A DNA stretch of 64,000 bases from Neisseria lactamica (lineage in GTDB: Bacteria; Pseudomonadota; Gammaproteobacteria; Burkholderiales; Neisseriaceae). This document shows, piece by piece, positions 44,546-53,753 of this stretch. Both the position numbers and the translations under genes were made by a program. The DNA lies in NCBI RefSeq assembly GCF_901482445.1, contig NZ_LR590477.1, positions 682,001 to 746,000 of the forward strand. Reading direction: 5' to 3'. The notes beneath the pieces were generated by a model that was not told the DNA's origin, made no database searches, and was given only the letters and a program-made list of their open reading frames with translations. Each line of letters opens with the position of its first letter. Positions within the stretch are counted from its first letter, which is position 1.

Positions 44546-45556
44546 ATGAACCACACCGTTACCCTGCCCGACCAAACCACCTTTACCACCGGCGAAGGAG
44601 AAACCGTTTTAGCCGCCGCCGCCCGACAAAACCTTAATCTGCCCCATTCCTGCAAAAACGGTGTCTGCGGACAATGCAAAGCCGAACTGGTCAGCGGCGA
44701 TATTCAAATGGGCGGACACTCGGAACAGGCTTTATCCGAAGCAGAAAAAGCGCAAGGCAAGATTTTGATGTGCCGCACCACCGCGCAAAGCGATATCAGC
44801 ATCAACATCCCCGGCTACAAAGCCGATGCCCTACCCGTCCGCACCCTGCCCGCACGCATCGAAAGTATTATTTTCAAACACGATGTCGCCCTCCTGAAAC
44901 TTGCCCTGCCCAAAGCCCCGCCGTTTGCCTTCTATGCCGGGCAATACATTGATTTACTGCTGCCGGGCAACGTCAGCCGCAGCTACTCCATCGCCAATTC
45001 GCCCGACCAAGAAGGCATTTTGGAACTGCACATCCGCAGGCGCGAAAACGGTGTCTGCTCGGAAATGATTTTCGGCAGCGAACCCAAAGTCAAAGAAAAA
45101 GGCATCGTCCGCGTTAAAGGCCCGCTCGGTTCGTTTACCTTGCAGGAAGACAGCGGCAAACCCGTCATCCTGCTGGCAACCGGCACAGGCTATGCCCCCA
45201 TCCGCAGCATCCTGCTCGACCTTGTCCGCCAAGACAGCAGCCGCGCCGTCCATTTCTACTGGGGCGCGCGTCATCAAGATGATTTGTACGCGCTCGAAGA
45301 AGCGCAAGCGTTGGCAGACCGTCTGAAAAACGCCTGCTTCACCCCCGTATTGTCCCGCCCCGGAGAGGGCTGGCAGGGAAGAAAAGGCCACGTACAAGAC
45401 ATCGCGGCACAAGACCACCCCGACCTGTCGGAATACGAAGTATTTGCCTGCGGCTCTCCGGCTATGACCGAACAGGCAAAGAATCTGTTTGTGCAACAGC
45501 ATAAGCTGCCGGAAAACTTGTTTTTCTCCGACGCATTCACGCCGTCCGCATCATAA
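44546..45556 (+). CDS. Ferredoxin-NAD(P)H reductase fusion (AscD-like)
   Basis: A 336-residue electron-transfer protein with an N-terminal plant-type [2Fe-2S] ferredoxin domain (Cys36, Cys41, Cys44, Cys76) fused to a ferredoxin-NADP+ reductase module: the FAD-binding RSYSIANS and the NAD(P) motif LLATGTGYAPIRS, ending CGSPAMTEQAK. This is the architecture of CDP-6-deoxy-3,4-glucoseen reductase and of oxygenase reductases. No deoxysugar or oxygenase genes lie nearby, so the physiological partner is unknown. A ribosome binding site is not obvious at 44546, but the first residues fit the family. Confidence 0.85.
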   Translation: MNHTVTLPDQTTFTTGEGETVLAAAARQNLNLPHSCKNGVCGQCKAELVSGDIQMGGHSEQALSEAEKAQGKILMCRTTAQSDISINIPGYKADALPVRTLPARIESIIFKHDVALLKLALPKAPPFAFYAGQYIDLLLPGNVSRSYSIANSPDQEGILELHIRRRENGVCSEMIFGSEPKVKEKGIVRVKGPLGSFTLQEDSGKPVILLATGTGYAPIRSILLDLVRQDSSRAVHFYWGARHQDDLYALEEAQALADRLKNACFTPVLSRPGEGWQGRKGHVQDIAAQDHPDLSEYEVFACGSPAMTEQAKNLFVQQHKLPENLFFSDAFTPSAS

Positions 45557-45584
45557 TTCCCCGGTATAGTAAAAGGCAGTAATT

Positions 45585-46103
45585 ATGCAAAAAAAAATAA
45601 TACTTTCTTTAAAAGAAAAAATAGAGGGTATAGGTAATAATGTAGATCATATCTTACTCGCAACTTTAATTCTTAAATGGTTACATGATTATCCTAGTTT
45701 AGAGAAAGAATTTTTAGATCACCGTTCAAATATTTCTAAATTTATGAATATAGAAATTTTAGATATCCCTAATTATCCAATAAAAAAATCACTAATTAGT
45801 TTTTACGATTTAAAAGCTCTTAAACGGCAAATAGATATTTCCATGCAAAGAAAAAATTCATATATTTATCAATCGCTACAAAATTTTTTAGAGAATTTAT
45901 TTATTATTCAAGAACCAGATATGGAATGTAATATTTGCCATGGCACCTATGGTTTTGATTTATGGAAGGAAATCGAGACTAATAGATTAGTTTATTGCTG
46001 CAAAACATGTGCATTCTCAGAATATGTTAATGGGGAATTTAGAAATAATGAAAATCACCTTACTATTCCAACAAATGATGATTTGAGTTTATTGAATACA
46101 TAA
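45585..46103 (+). CDS. Hypothetical A+T-rich protein with possible zinc-binding Cys pairs
   Basis: A 172-residue protein rich in Lys, Ile and Asn. Two Cys pairs, CNICHG and CCKTC, 27-30 residues apart in the C-terminal third, may bind zinc. The N-terminal two thirds look helical (LKEKIEGIGNNVDHILLATLILKW region). No family is recognised. Its base composition differs sharply from the neighbouring core genes, which suggests recent acquisition; orphan immunity genes look like this, but no toxin is adjacent. Confidence 0.5.
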   Translation: MQKKIILSLKEKIEGIGNNVDHILLATLILKWLHDYPSLEKEFLDHRSNISKFMNIEILDIPNYPIKKSLISFYDLKALKRQIDISMQRKNSYIYQSLQNFLENLFIIQEPDMECNICHGTYGFDLWKEIETNRLVYCCKTCAFSEYVNGEFRNNENHLTIPTNDDLSLLNT

Positions 46104-46256
46104 TTAATAGAATAAGTTATAGAAAACCATGTTTACATTTTTCATCATGAGAAGCTTATGACTGAATTAAATCTTGTTTTAGATAACCTCAAAAGAGGAT
46201 TCGGGCTTTCCGTTCGGAACACAAAAAACTTCCCGTCCGTATTTTCCCCATAAAAA

Positions 46257-46294
46257 ATGCCGTCTGAAGCCCGATTCCGGTTTTCAGACGGCAT
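46257..46294 (-). terminator. Inverted-DUS terminator after pdxH
   Basis: ATGCCGTCTGAA and its inverse around a 14-base loop, just beyond the pdxH stop; on the minus strand a T-rich stretch follows. Confidence 0.8.
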
Positions 46295-46307
46295 ATGTTT
46301 TTCCCGT

Positions 46308-46940
46308 TCAAGGCGACAGCCGCTCGCGTATCCAGCCGCCGTCCAGCAAACGGTATTGGATGCGGTCGTGCAGCCTGCTCGGCCTGCCCTGCCAAAACTC
46401 AAGCAAATCGGGAATCACAATATAGCCGCCCCAATGCGGCGGACGGGGAACGTGCAGAGGATGTTTGAGTCCGACCGCCGCCGCCTTTGCCACCAATACC
46501 GCCTTGTTCGGAATTACCTCGCTCTGCGCGCTTGCCCACGCACCCAAACGGCTCTGATACGGGCGGCTCTCAAAATATTCGTCCGACAACTTCTCCGCCA
46601 GCCTTTCAACACGCCCTTCCACGCGCACCTGACGCTCCAGCTCCGGCCAGAAAAACGTCATCGCCGCAAATGGACGGGCATCCAGCGAACGCCCCTTGCG
46701 ACTGTGATAATTCGTAAAGAAAACAAAACCTTCAGAATTAACTTCCTTCAGCAGCACCATACGGCTGTTGGGTCTGCCGCGTCCGTCGACCGCCGCCACA
46801 TTGACCGCCGTCGGCTCGTTGACCTGTGCGCGTACCGCCTCGTCCAACCACCGCTCGAACTGCTCGATCGGATTATCGGCGCAATCGGCTTCCGACAATT
46901 CCCGTTTGCTGTAATCTTCCCGAATATTGTGCAAATCCAT
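46308..46940 (-). CDS. pdxH: Pyridoxamine 5'-phosphate oxidase
   Basis: FMN-dependent oxidase that makes pyridoxal 5'-phosphate from pyridoxine or pyridoxamine phosphate. The 210-residue product is of normal length. It has NEPTAVNVAAVDGRGRPNSRMVLLK (landmark RPNSRMV), FFTNYHSRKGR, ESRPYQSRLGAWAS and the C-terminal PHWGGYIVIPDLLEFWQGRPSRLHDR region (landmarks PHWGGY, EFWQG, RLHDR) with the FMN- and PLP-binding residues. Confidence 0.95.
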   Translation of the reverse strand: MDLHNIREDYSKRELSEADCADNPIEQFERWLDEAVRAQVNEPTAVNVAAVDGRGRPNSRMVLLKEVNSEGFVFFTNYHSRKGRSLDARPFAAMTFFWPELERQVRVEGRVERLAEKLSDEYFESRPYQSRLGAWASAQSEVIPNKAVLVAKAAAVGLKHPLHVPRPPHWGGYIVIPDLLEFWQGRPSRLHDRIQYRLLDGGWIRERLSP

Positions 46941-47161
46941 TTACCGCTCCTCTTATCATTTGAAAGATTCTACTCCCGCACGCAAACCGATTTCAACCGT
47001 TGCACAAACTTTGCCCCGACCCCAAGCCGCAACAACGATTTCATCCGCAAACACGCCGCATAAGGTACAATATCGAACCGTCCGACCGAGGGCGGCATTT
47101 TATCAACCCGTCCTGCCGCACACGCCGCAGAAGAACCGCCTTATCAGGCGAGTTAGGAAAA

Positions 47162-48214
47162 ATGATGTCCAAACAGCCCACCAGCAAACGCCAATGGCGC
47201 GACGGCGCAGCCCCGTCTGCCAAGAAAACCGCCAAACCTTTCAAAAGCAAAGCCCGTCCCAAAGGCGAAACGGGCAAAACCGCCGCCCAAGCTTACGGAC
47301 AAAAAGCTTCAGACGGCATCAAGCCTCAAAACGTCCTCAAACAGCGCGCCGCCAAAGCCAAAAAACTCGTCGTCCGCAATCCCAACCAAAAAATTATGGA
47401 ACACGCGCGCGATTTGAAAGAACGCCGCAGCGACCTTTCACATTTTGAACCCGAACGCCTGCAAAAAGTGCTTGCCGCGTCCGGCGTCGGCTCGCGCCGC
47501 GAAATGGAAGAATGGATCAACAACGGCTGGGTAACGGTCAACGGCAAAACCGCGCAACTGGGCGACAAAGTTACCCCCGACGACCACGTTACCGTCAAAG
47601 GCAGTATCATCAAGCTCAAATGGGCAGACCGCCTGCCGCGCATCATCCTGTATTACAAACAAGAAGGCGAAATCGTTTCCCGCGACGATCCGCAAGGCCG
47701 CGTCAGTATCTTCGACCGCCTGCCGCAGGCCGCCAGCAGCCGCTGGGTCGCCATCGGACGCTTGGACATCAACACCAGCGGCCTGCTCATCCTGACCACC
47801 TCCGGCGAACTCGTCCAACGTTTCGCCCACCCCAGCTTCGAAGTTGAACGTGAATACGCCGTGCGCGTACTGGGCGGGCTGACCACCGAACAAATGCGCA
47901 GCCTCACCGAAGAAGGCGTGATGCTCGAAGACGGCTTGGCAAAAGTCGAACGCATCTACGAACAAGGCGGCGAAGGCGCAAACAAATGGTACAACGTCGT
48001 GATTAAAGAAGGCCGCAACCGCGAAGTGCGCCGCATATTCGAAAGCCAAGGTCTCACCGTCAGCCGCCTCGTGCGCGTCGGCTTCGGCCCCATCGGACTG
48101 CCCAACCGCCTCAAACGCGGACAGTTCTACGAACTCAACCCCGCCGAAGTCGCCAACATCCTCAAATGGGCGGATATGCTGCTGCCGGGCGAACGCCGCC
48201 GCAAAAAAGCCTAA
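47162..48214 (+). CDS. rluB: 23S rRNA pseudouridine synthase, RsuA/RluB family
   Basis: Forms pseudouridine in 23S rRNA (position 2605 in E. coli). The product, about 350 residues, has a basic low-complexity N-terminus (residues 1-75), an S4 RNA-binding domain (LQKVLAASGVGSRREMEEWI), and the catalytic domain with the signature GRLDINTSGLLILTT (catalytic Asp) and NREVRRIFESQGLTVSRL. The start at 47162 (or 47165) follows AGGAAA; the frame is open from 47000. An RsuA/RluE identity is less likely given the extended basic N-terminus. Confidence 0.88.
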   Translation: MMSKQPTSKRQWRDGAAPSAKKTAKPFKSKARPKGETGKTAAQAYGQKASDGIKPQNVLKQRAAKAKKLVVRNPNQKIMEHARDLKERRSDLSHFEPERLQKVLAASGVGSRREMEEWINNGWVTVNGKTAQLGDKVTPDDHVTVKGSIIKLKWADRLPRIILYYKQEGEIVSRDDPQGRVSIFDRLPQAASSRWVAIGRLDINTSGLLILTTSGELVQRFAHPSFEVEREYAVRVLGGLTTEQMRSLTEEGVMLEDGLAKVERIYEQGGEGANKWYNVVIKEGRNREVRRIFESQGLTVSRLVRVGFGPIGLPNRLKRGQFYELNPAEVANILKWADMLLPGERRRKKA

Positions 48215-48232
48215 ACCCGCCAAAACACAAAA

Positions 48233-48267
48233 ATGCCGTCTGAAACACCTGCTGTTTCAGACGGCAT
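48233..48267. terminator. Inverted-DUS terminator between rluB and the XRE regulator
   Basis: ATGCCGTCTGAA and its inverse around an 11-base loop; serves converging genes. Confidence 0.75.
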
Positions 48268-48280
48268 CCCCATAAACTGC

Positions 48281-48616
48281 TTAACCCCTCTTCCAATCCA
48301 CCATTTTCCCAACCAAATCCAACAGGCCGACCCGCTCCTCCTCGTCCAAACGTCCCAATAAAGATTCCAGCCGGACTGCCTGATCGCGCACGCGCGTACT
48401 GCCTTCCCCCAGCAAATCAGCCGTTTCACAACCGAAAATCTCCGCCAACTCCACCAACCGCTCCACCGTCAGCGCAATATTCCCCCTTTCCAACCGAGAC
48501 ACCGCATCCAGACTCAAATTCAAACGCTCCGCCAACTGCGCCTGCGTCAAACCGCTTACCTTGCGCCATTTCGCCATCGCCCGTCCGACCGTCTGATTGA
48601 TAGGAGATTTCACCAT
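48281..48616 (-). CDS. XRE-family transcriptional regulator
   Basis: A 111-residue DNA-binding protein with a Cro/CI helix-turn-helix in its first half (MAKWRKVSGLTQAQLAERL, SLDAVSRLERG, LVELAEIFG) and a short helical C-terminal tail (RLESLLGRLDEEERVGLLDLV) that could mediate dimerisation. A start at 48628 adds four residues. It is transcribed away from the WYL regulator, sharing an A+T-rich 200-base intergenic region, so it may control the island to its right. Confidence 0.8.
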   Translation of the reverse strand: MVKSPINQTVGRAMAKWRKVSGLTQAQLAERLNLSLDAVSRLERGNIALTVERLVELAEIFGCETADLLGEGSTRVRDQAVRLESLLGRLDEEERVGLLDLVGKMVDWKRG

Positions 48617-48723
48617 ATCCGCCCACACTCCAAAAAGGCAAATATCCGATATTCGCCCTCTTTAAAGAACGGCTTTAAATTCTTAAATAAGAATAAAATT
48701 CTTTAAAAATAACAAAAAAACGG

Positions 48724-48729
48724 TATAAT
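48724..48729 (+). promoter_or_regulatory. Candidate -10 box for the WYL regulator gene
   Basis: A perfect TATAAT within an A-rich tract 98 bases before the regulator start; the -35 region (CTTTAA) is weak. Confidence 0.4.
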
Positions 48730-48826
48730 CTTTACAAAAAATAATAAGCGGCTGCCGGAGTGCGACACAACCGCGCATTCCCGTCCCATATAATTTGCCC
48801 AATCGACAACATTGATTTCCTGAAAC

Positions 48827-49720
48827 ATGAGCACCAAACACGAACAGCTCGCCTACCGTCTGAGCCGCATCCTCCACAAACTCAACACCGGCGAAAGGCT
48901 CGACATCCGGCAGCTTGCCCAAGAATTTCAAACCAACGTCCGCACCATCCAGCGCGACCTCAACGAACGCCTGGGCTTTCTCGCCTGGAACGAACAAGGC
49001 GCGCGTTATTACAGCCTCGACAAAAGCAAACTCGGACACCTCTATCCCGAAGACATCGAACGCTTCGCCAACTTCTGCAGCATTCAAGACTTATTGCCCC
49101 AAATCGACCGCGAATTTTATCAAGACCATCTCACCCAAAGCGTACAAATAAAAGGCTTCCAATACGAAGACATTAAAGGCAAGCAGCATGAATTCGACAC
49201 TGTCCGCAACGCCGTTGCCCAAAACCGCAAACTGCATTTCAACTACCGCAAAGCCGGGCAGGAAAGCGGCAAATACTACACGCTCGAACCCTACGCCCTC
49301 ATCAACCGCAACGGCATCTGGTACCTTATCGGCATCGACTGCGAAGCCGGACGGCAGAAAACCTTCTGCTTCACCCAAATGTCCGGCATCGAAGCCGACA
49401 GCACAACCTTTACCCCCAATCCGGTTTTTCAGGCAGCCATTAGAGAAAACGACAGCATTTCACACGGCAACCAATTAAGCGAAGTGATTGTGCAAGTTAC
49501 CGCCCGGGCCGCACCCTATTTCCTGCGCCGCAACCTGTTGCCCAATCAAGAAACCGTACGCCGCTTAGACGACGGCGGCCTATTGCTCGCGTGTAAAAAC
49601 ATTCACGAAAATGAAATCGTACCGATTGTGCAATATTGGATACCGATGGCGAAAATTGTGTCGCCGATTGAATTGCAGCAAAAGCTGGAACAAAGACTGC
49701 GTGATTATTTAAACAACTAA
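48827..49720 (+). CDS. WYL-domain transcriptional regulator
   Basis: A 297-residue protein with an N-terminal winged helix-turn-helix of the DeoR/HTH_11 type (RLSRILHKLNTGERLDIRQLAQEF, then VRTIQRDLNER) and a WYL domain (residues 125-200: LHFNYRKAG, YTLEPYALINRNGIWYLIGID), followed by a WCX-like C-terminal extension. WYL proteins sense nucleic-acid ligands and regulate many defence loci (BrxR/CapW type). Here it directly precedes a HerA ATPase gene on the same strand. Confidence 0.85.
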   Translation: MSTKHEQLAYRLSRILHKLNTGERLDIRQLAQEFQTNVRTIQRDLNERLGFLAWNEQGARYYSLDKSKLGHLYPEDIERFANFCSIQDLLPQIDREFYQDHLTQSVQIKGFQYEDIKGKQHEFDTVRNAVAQNRKLHFNYRKAGQESGKYYTLEPYALINRNGIWYLIGIDCEAGRQKTFCFTQMSGIEADSTTFTPNPVFQAAIRENDSISHGNQLSEVIVQVTARAAPYFLRRNLLPNQETVRRLDDGGLLLACKNIHENEIVPIVQYWIPMAKIVSPIELQQKLEQRLRDYLNN

Positions 49721-49736
49721 TCAAAAGGAAGAAATT

Positions 49737-49781
49737 ATGTCCGGCGGAAGAATCCCCGGCCCAAAACGCCGCAAATATTAA
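49737..49781 (+). CDS. Possible 14-residue peptide (leader ORF)
   Basis: ATG at 49737 is preceded by a good ribosome binding site (AAGGAAG) and encodes a basic 14-residue peptide, MSGGRIPGPKRRKY, before TAA. It lies between the WYL regulator and the HerA gene. It may be a leader peptide, a small functional peptide, or the last trace of a lost gene; nothing downstream continues it. Confidence 0.35.
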   Translation: MSGGRIPGPKRRKY

Positions 49782-49891
49782 AAAACCTTGCACCCATATC
49801 CGCCCCCACACCGGGCTTAACTTATTCAGCAGTCAAAATCAACAACCGGATTTGGAAGTAACTTTCAAAGCAAACCGCAAAGGAAACTTTT

Positions 49892-52800
49892 ATGAGCAAC
49901 CTGAAAACCCTATCCGACTCACTGCAAAACGCAGTTACCTCTGCCGACGCGCAATTTCCCGACCTTTCCCGAATCAGCACCGAGGCCGGCCTCCCCGCAG
50001 ACCGGATGGGTTACCGCTTTTACCGGGTCAAAGAAATCACCGAAGGGAAGGCCGAACAATACCGCATGGCGATGGCAAACGTATTGTCCAACCTTGCCAA
50101 CAAAGAAAACGCCATCGTCTATATCCTTTCCGGCAAACCCGAAGGCATAGACCTCTTTATCGGCGTGGCGGGAAAACGCGGCAACGATGTTGCCGACGAT
50201 GCCAAAATGCTGAAACAGTCTTTTGAAGGCAACTTTTTAGGTGCGGTATTAGAAAACGTCAAAGACGACGGCGGCTTCCCCGCGCTGTTTGCCAAAGCAG
50301 GCAACGTCGGCATCGTAACCGGCGTACCGTCCTTCAATGAAGAAAACAACCTCGTTGAGGGCGAAGACTTTCAAAGCATTGAACGCCTGGTCAACACCAT
50401 GGGCAGCAGCACATGGCAGATGGTTGTCGTTGCCGAACCGGGCAGCGAATCCGCCGTTTACAAAACCCTGTCCGACATCTACGACCTCTCCACCCGCCTG
50501 TCCGCAAAAACCAAATACTCGCTGCAACAATCGGAAAACGAAGGCAGCAGCAGGGGCATTACCAAAGGGACATCCGAAGGCGTAACCCATGGAGAAAACA
50601 AAGGGGAAAGCCGAAGCGAAACCAAGGGGGTTTCCGAGAGTAAGGGGACAAGCTCAGGCACATCAAGCAGCAGTTCCAACAGCGGAATAAGCGACACCAA
50701 AGGAACAAACTCAAGCATACAGACAGGCACAAACAGCGGCACCTCCACCTCCACCAACAAAGGCATCAGCGAGTCCACCAGCGACACCCGCAACCAAGGC
50801 ACATCGTTCTCGCTGACCCGCGAAAACGTCAACAAACATTACGAGCAGATTCAAAGCCACCTGAACGACACCCAGATCGAACGCTTCCGTTTGGGCTTGA
50901 GCAAAGGCATGTTCCGCGCCGCCGTTTACCTCTGCTCCGAAGACAGCGACACCTACGAACGGCTGTCCCGCAGCGTACTGGCGATTTTCCAAGGCTCGAA
51001 AGCCGCCTTTACCCCCTTGCGCGTCCACAGGCTGGAAACCCTGAAACACCCCGCTTTTGAAGACATTTTGCAGATCCGCCGGTTTTCAGACGGCAAATAC
51101 CTCCAAGAACAGGCAGACAGCACCACCGTACACAGCATACCCAAACAGGACGGCGGCACGCTTGCCTGCGCCACATGGCTCAACACCCGTGAGCTGGCGC
51201 TGCTGACCGGCCTGCCCTGTATCGAGCTGCCCGGCATCAAGCTGCGCAAAAGCGTGTCGTTTGCCGTCAATACCGTAGACGGCGGCAAAGACACCCCGAC
51301 CGTCAAACTCGGCAAGGTCAAACAAGAAGGCAGGATACTCGAAAGCAAACCCGTCGAAATCCCGACCGACGCATTAAACAAACACGTCTTCGTAACCGGC
51401 GTAACCGGTGCAGGCAAAACCACCACCTGCATGAAGCTGCTTTTGGAAACAGGCTTCCCCTTTACCGTCATCGAACCGGCGAAAACCGAATACCGCGCCC
51501 TCAACCGGCAAGTAGAAGGCGTGCAGTATTACAGCCTCGGACGGGAAGACCTGACCACATTCCGCCTCAATCCTTTCGAGCTGGTATCCAAACACCAAAA
51601 CCTGACCGGACACATCAGCATGCTCAAAGCCACGATGGCCGCAGTATTCCCTATGGAGGCCTCCATGCCCTTCATCATAGAAACCGCGATTATCCGGTCG
51701 TATCAGCTCAAAGGCTGGGACATTGCCAACAACACCAACTACCTGGTTGACGATCCTTGGAACACCGAAGAAAGCGTCTGGCCGACCTTCAGCGAAATGA
51801 TTGCCGAACTCGACAACGTCATCAAAGCCGCCGGCATGGGCAAAGAATTTGAAGAAAAATACAGAGGCTCGCTGGTTTCCCGCCTTGAAAGCCTGACCAA
51901 GGGCATACGCGGCACCATGATCAACACGCCCCGCTCCCTCGATTTCGACAAGCTGCTCGACCAGAAAGTCGTCATCGAATTGGACGAACTCAAAGACGAA
52001 GAAGACAAAGCCTTCTTCATGGGGCTGATTATCGGACGTTTGGCGGAATGCATGAAACAGCGCCACCGTACCGACAACCGCTTCAGGCACATTACCCTCG
52101 TCGAAGAAGCGCACCGCCTCCTCTCCAAGCCCGAACCCGGCGCGGACGGCTCCAAAAAACTCGGTGTAGAAATGTTTGCCAACCTTTTGGCAGAAGTCCG
52201 CAAATACGGCGAATGCCTGGTGATAGCCGACCAGATTCCCAACAAGCTGGTATCAGACGTATTGAAAAACACCAATACCAAGATTATCCACCGCCTTTTT
52301 GCCGCCGACGACCGCAGCAGCATCGGCGACACCATGAGTCTGAATGACGAACAGAAAGATTTCCTGCCCCTGCTCGCACCCGGCGAAACCGTCATTTACA
52401 GCGGCGGATGGCATGCCCCCGTACGCGCGCAAATCGACCAGCTCGTCAACACCGTTGCCGAAGAGATTGAAGAAGGCGAAATCCAAAAAATCGGACAGGA
52501 GCAGCTTTGGCTCCAATCCGAACGCCTCTTTCCGTCCGTCCGCCGCCTGAACCTGCTGCACACGCCAGAAGCCTTTGCACGCGCCGTGTCATATGCCCGT
52601 CGGCTTGCCAATATGCTGGTATCTGTCGCACAGCTTGCAGACGGCAACAACGGCCGGTTCTACGAACCCGGCAAAACGATGGCGCAAAAAATCGCCGGCC
52701 GCCTTGCCGTACAGATTGCGCAGATGCGGCAGGAAACGGCTTTGGATCGGCAAACGACGGCACAGCTTATCGCCGCCGTCATGAAAGACGCGCAGCCGAC

Positions 52801-52966
52801 CGGCATTTTGAACGGGCAAAAAAACTTTGCCCAACTGCAAACCGCGCTGGATACCCTCATCGGCATACTTGAAACCGATGCCGGCAGCTTGACCGACCGC
52901 ATCGCACCGGACAGCAAGTTGCGCAACGCCGTAACAAAAACTTTGGGCAAATGCAGCCTGATTTAA
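49892..52966 (+). CDS. HerA/FtsK-type P-loop ATPase with Ser/Thr/Gly-rich insert
   Basis: A 1024-residue protein. Residues 1-210 form a domain I do not recognise. Residues 213-308 are a low-complexity insert of degenerate GTS/KGxS repeats with no hydrophobic residues in long stretches. The ATPase module (about 460-850) has Walker A GVTGAGKTTT (Lys509), Walker B ITLVEEAHRLL (Glu738/739), and an arginine-containing IIHRLFAADDRSSIGDTM segment, the pattern of the HerA/DUF87 helicase-translocase group. The C-terminal 170 residues are helical. HerA ATPases pump DNA and often work with nucleases or in defence systems. The start follows AAAGGAAA. No signal peptide; cytoplasmic. It heads the putative system of this window. 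Confidence 0.85.
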   Translation: MSNLKTLSDSLQNAVTSADAQFPDLSRISTEAGLPADRMGYRFYRVKEITEGKAEQYRMAMANVLSNLANKENAIVYILSGKPEGIDLFIGVAGKRGNDVADDAKMLKQSFEGNFLGAVLENVKDDGGFPALFAKAGNVGIVTGVPSFNEENNLVEGEDFQSIERLVNTMGSSTWQMVVVAEPGSESAVYKTLSDIYDLSTRLSAKTKYSLQQSENEGSSRGITKGTSEGVTHGENKGESRSETKGVSESKGTSSGTSSSSSNSGISDTKGTNSSIQTGTNSGTSTSTNKGISESTSDTRNQGTSFSLTRENVNKHYEQIQSHLNDTQIERFRLGLSKGMFRAAVYLCSEDSDTYERLSRSVLAIFQGSKAAFTPLRVHRLETLKHPAFEDILQIRRFSDGKYLQEQADSTTVHSIPKQDGGTLACATWLNTRELALLTGLPCIELPGIKLRKSVSFAVNTVDGGKDTPTVKLGKVKQEGRILESKPVEIPTDALNKHVFVTGVTGAGKTTTCMKLLLETGFPFTVIEPAKTEYRALNRQVEGVQYYSLGREDLTTFRLNPFELVSKHQNLTGHISMLKATMAAVFPMEASMPFIIETAIIRSYQLKGWDIANNTNYLVDDPWNTEESVWPTFSEMIAELDNVIKAAGMGKEFEEKYRGSLVSRLESLTKGIRGTMINTPRSLDFDKLLDQKVVIELDELKDEEDKAFFMGLIIGRLAECMKQRHRTDNRFRHITLVEEAHRLLSKPEPGADGSKKLGVEMFANLLAEVRKYGECLVIADQIPNKLVSDVLKNTNTKIIHRLFAADDRSSIGDTMSLNDEQKDFLPLLAPGETVIYSGGWHAPVRAQIDQLVNTVAEEIEEGEIQKIGQEQLWLQSERLFPSVRRLNLLHTPEAFARAVSYARRLANMLVSVAQLADGNNGRFYEPGKTMAQKIAGRLAVQIAQMRQETALDRQTTAQLIAAVMKDAQPTGILNGQKNFAQLQTALDTLIGILETDAGSLTDRIAPDSKLRNAVTKTLGKCSLI

Positions 52967-52989
52967 AGCAAAACCGCCGTCGGCTACAA

Positions 52990-53030
52990 ATGCCGTCTGA
53001 AAAGCGTCAGGTCTGATTTTCAGACGGCAT
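52990..53030 (+). terminator. Inverted-DUS hairpin after the HerA gene
   Basis: ATGCCGTCTGAA at 52990 and its inverse at 53019 can pair. No T run, so it may only partly stop transcription into the next gene. Confidence 0.6.
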
Positions 53031-53080
53031 CCGCCTCGCGCGGCCTACTATCTCAAACAACACTTAAAAGGAGTATTCAT

Positions 53081-53737
53081 ATGGGTTTTTGGTCTTCCGT
53101 TTGTTCAGCCGTCAGCAGCGTATGCTCTGTCGCCGGTTCATTTGCCAGAGGTTTAGGCACCAGCCTTTCCATCATCTCTTCCGCCATCGACATCGTCTGC
53201 CAGGTAGCCAAAACCATCGGCCAGGCATTGGGCATTGTTGCCCAGAAGCAGGATATCCCCGATATCGGAGACCGCGCCATCCAGGCGGAAGCGGCGGGCA
53301 TCGTTCCCGAAAAATTCGAGAAATACGACGAATACCTTGCCGCCATTCAAAACTTCAAGCTCGACCCCGAGCGCAGCAAAGAGATTTCCATGAAAGACAA
53401 GCAATGGGCGGGCATATCCGTCGTTGCGCGCGGCATTGAGGAAAAATTCGACCTGCAAACGGGTACGGCGGGGCGCATGATGATACTTGCCGCCGGCGAT
53501 TCCGGCTTCTTTACGGGCGAGCGTATGCTCGGCTGGCTCAAAAGCGGCAACCTCAGCATGGACAGGGTCGCAGACTACTTCGACCGCAAACTCGACGGCG
53601 CAGACAGCATGGACATGGAAGAACAGCTGATTCTGCACGAAAAAGCCAGCGGTTCGCCCGATTCCGATTCAGTGATCGAAACGAGAATCCTCGAAGCCGG
53701 GGACAACTACTCAAACTACCTGAAAAATTTCTCCTAA
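53081..53737 (+). CDS. Small helical protein with MGFWSS N-terminus
   Basis: A 218-residue protein of unknown family. The first 55 residues are almost free of charge and rich in Ser, Gly, Val, Ile and Cys, with amphipathic or membrane-active character (SSVCSVAGSFARGLGTS, IISSAIDIV). The rest is a compact acidic-helical domain containing ARGIEEKFDL, ILAAGDSGFFTGERML and SMDRVADYFDRKLDG. The opening MGFWSS is repeated exactly in the 42-residue ORF at 55588. A strong AAGGAG precedes the start. Its place between the ATPase and coiled-coil genes makes it a component of the same system. Confidence 0.65.
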   Translation: MGFWSSVCSAVSSVCSVAGSFARGLGTSLSIISSAIDIVCQVAKTIGQALGIVAQKQDIPDIGDRAIQAEAAGIVPEKFEKYDEYLAAIQNFKLDPERSKEISMKDKQWAGISVVARGIEEKFDLQTGTAGRMMILAAGDSGFFTGERMLGWLKSGNLSMDRVADYFDRKLDGADSMDMEEQLILHEKASGSPDSDSVIETRILEAGDNYSNYLKNFS

Positions 53738-53753
53738 AAAATACTGACGGAGT

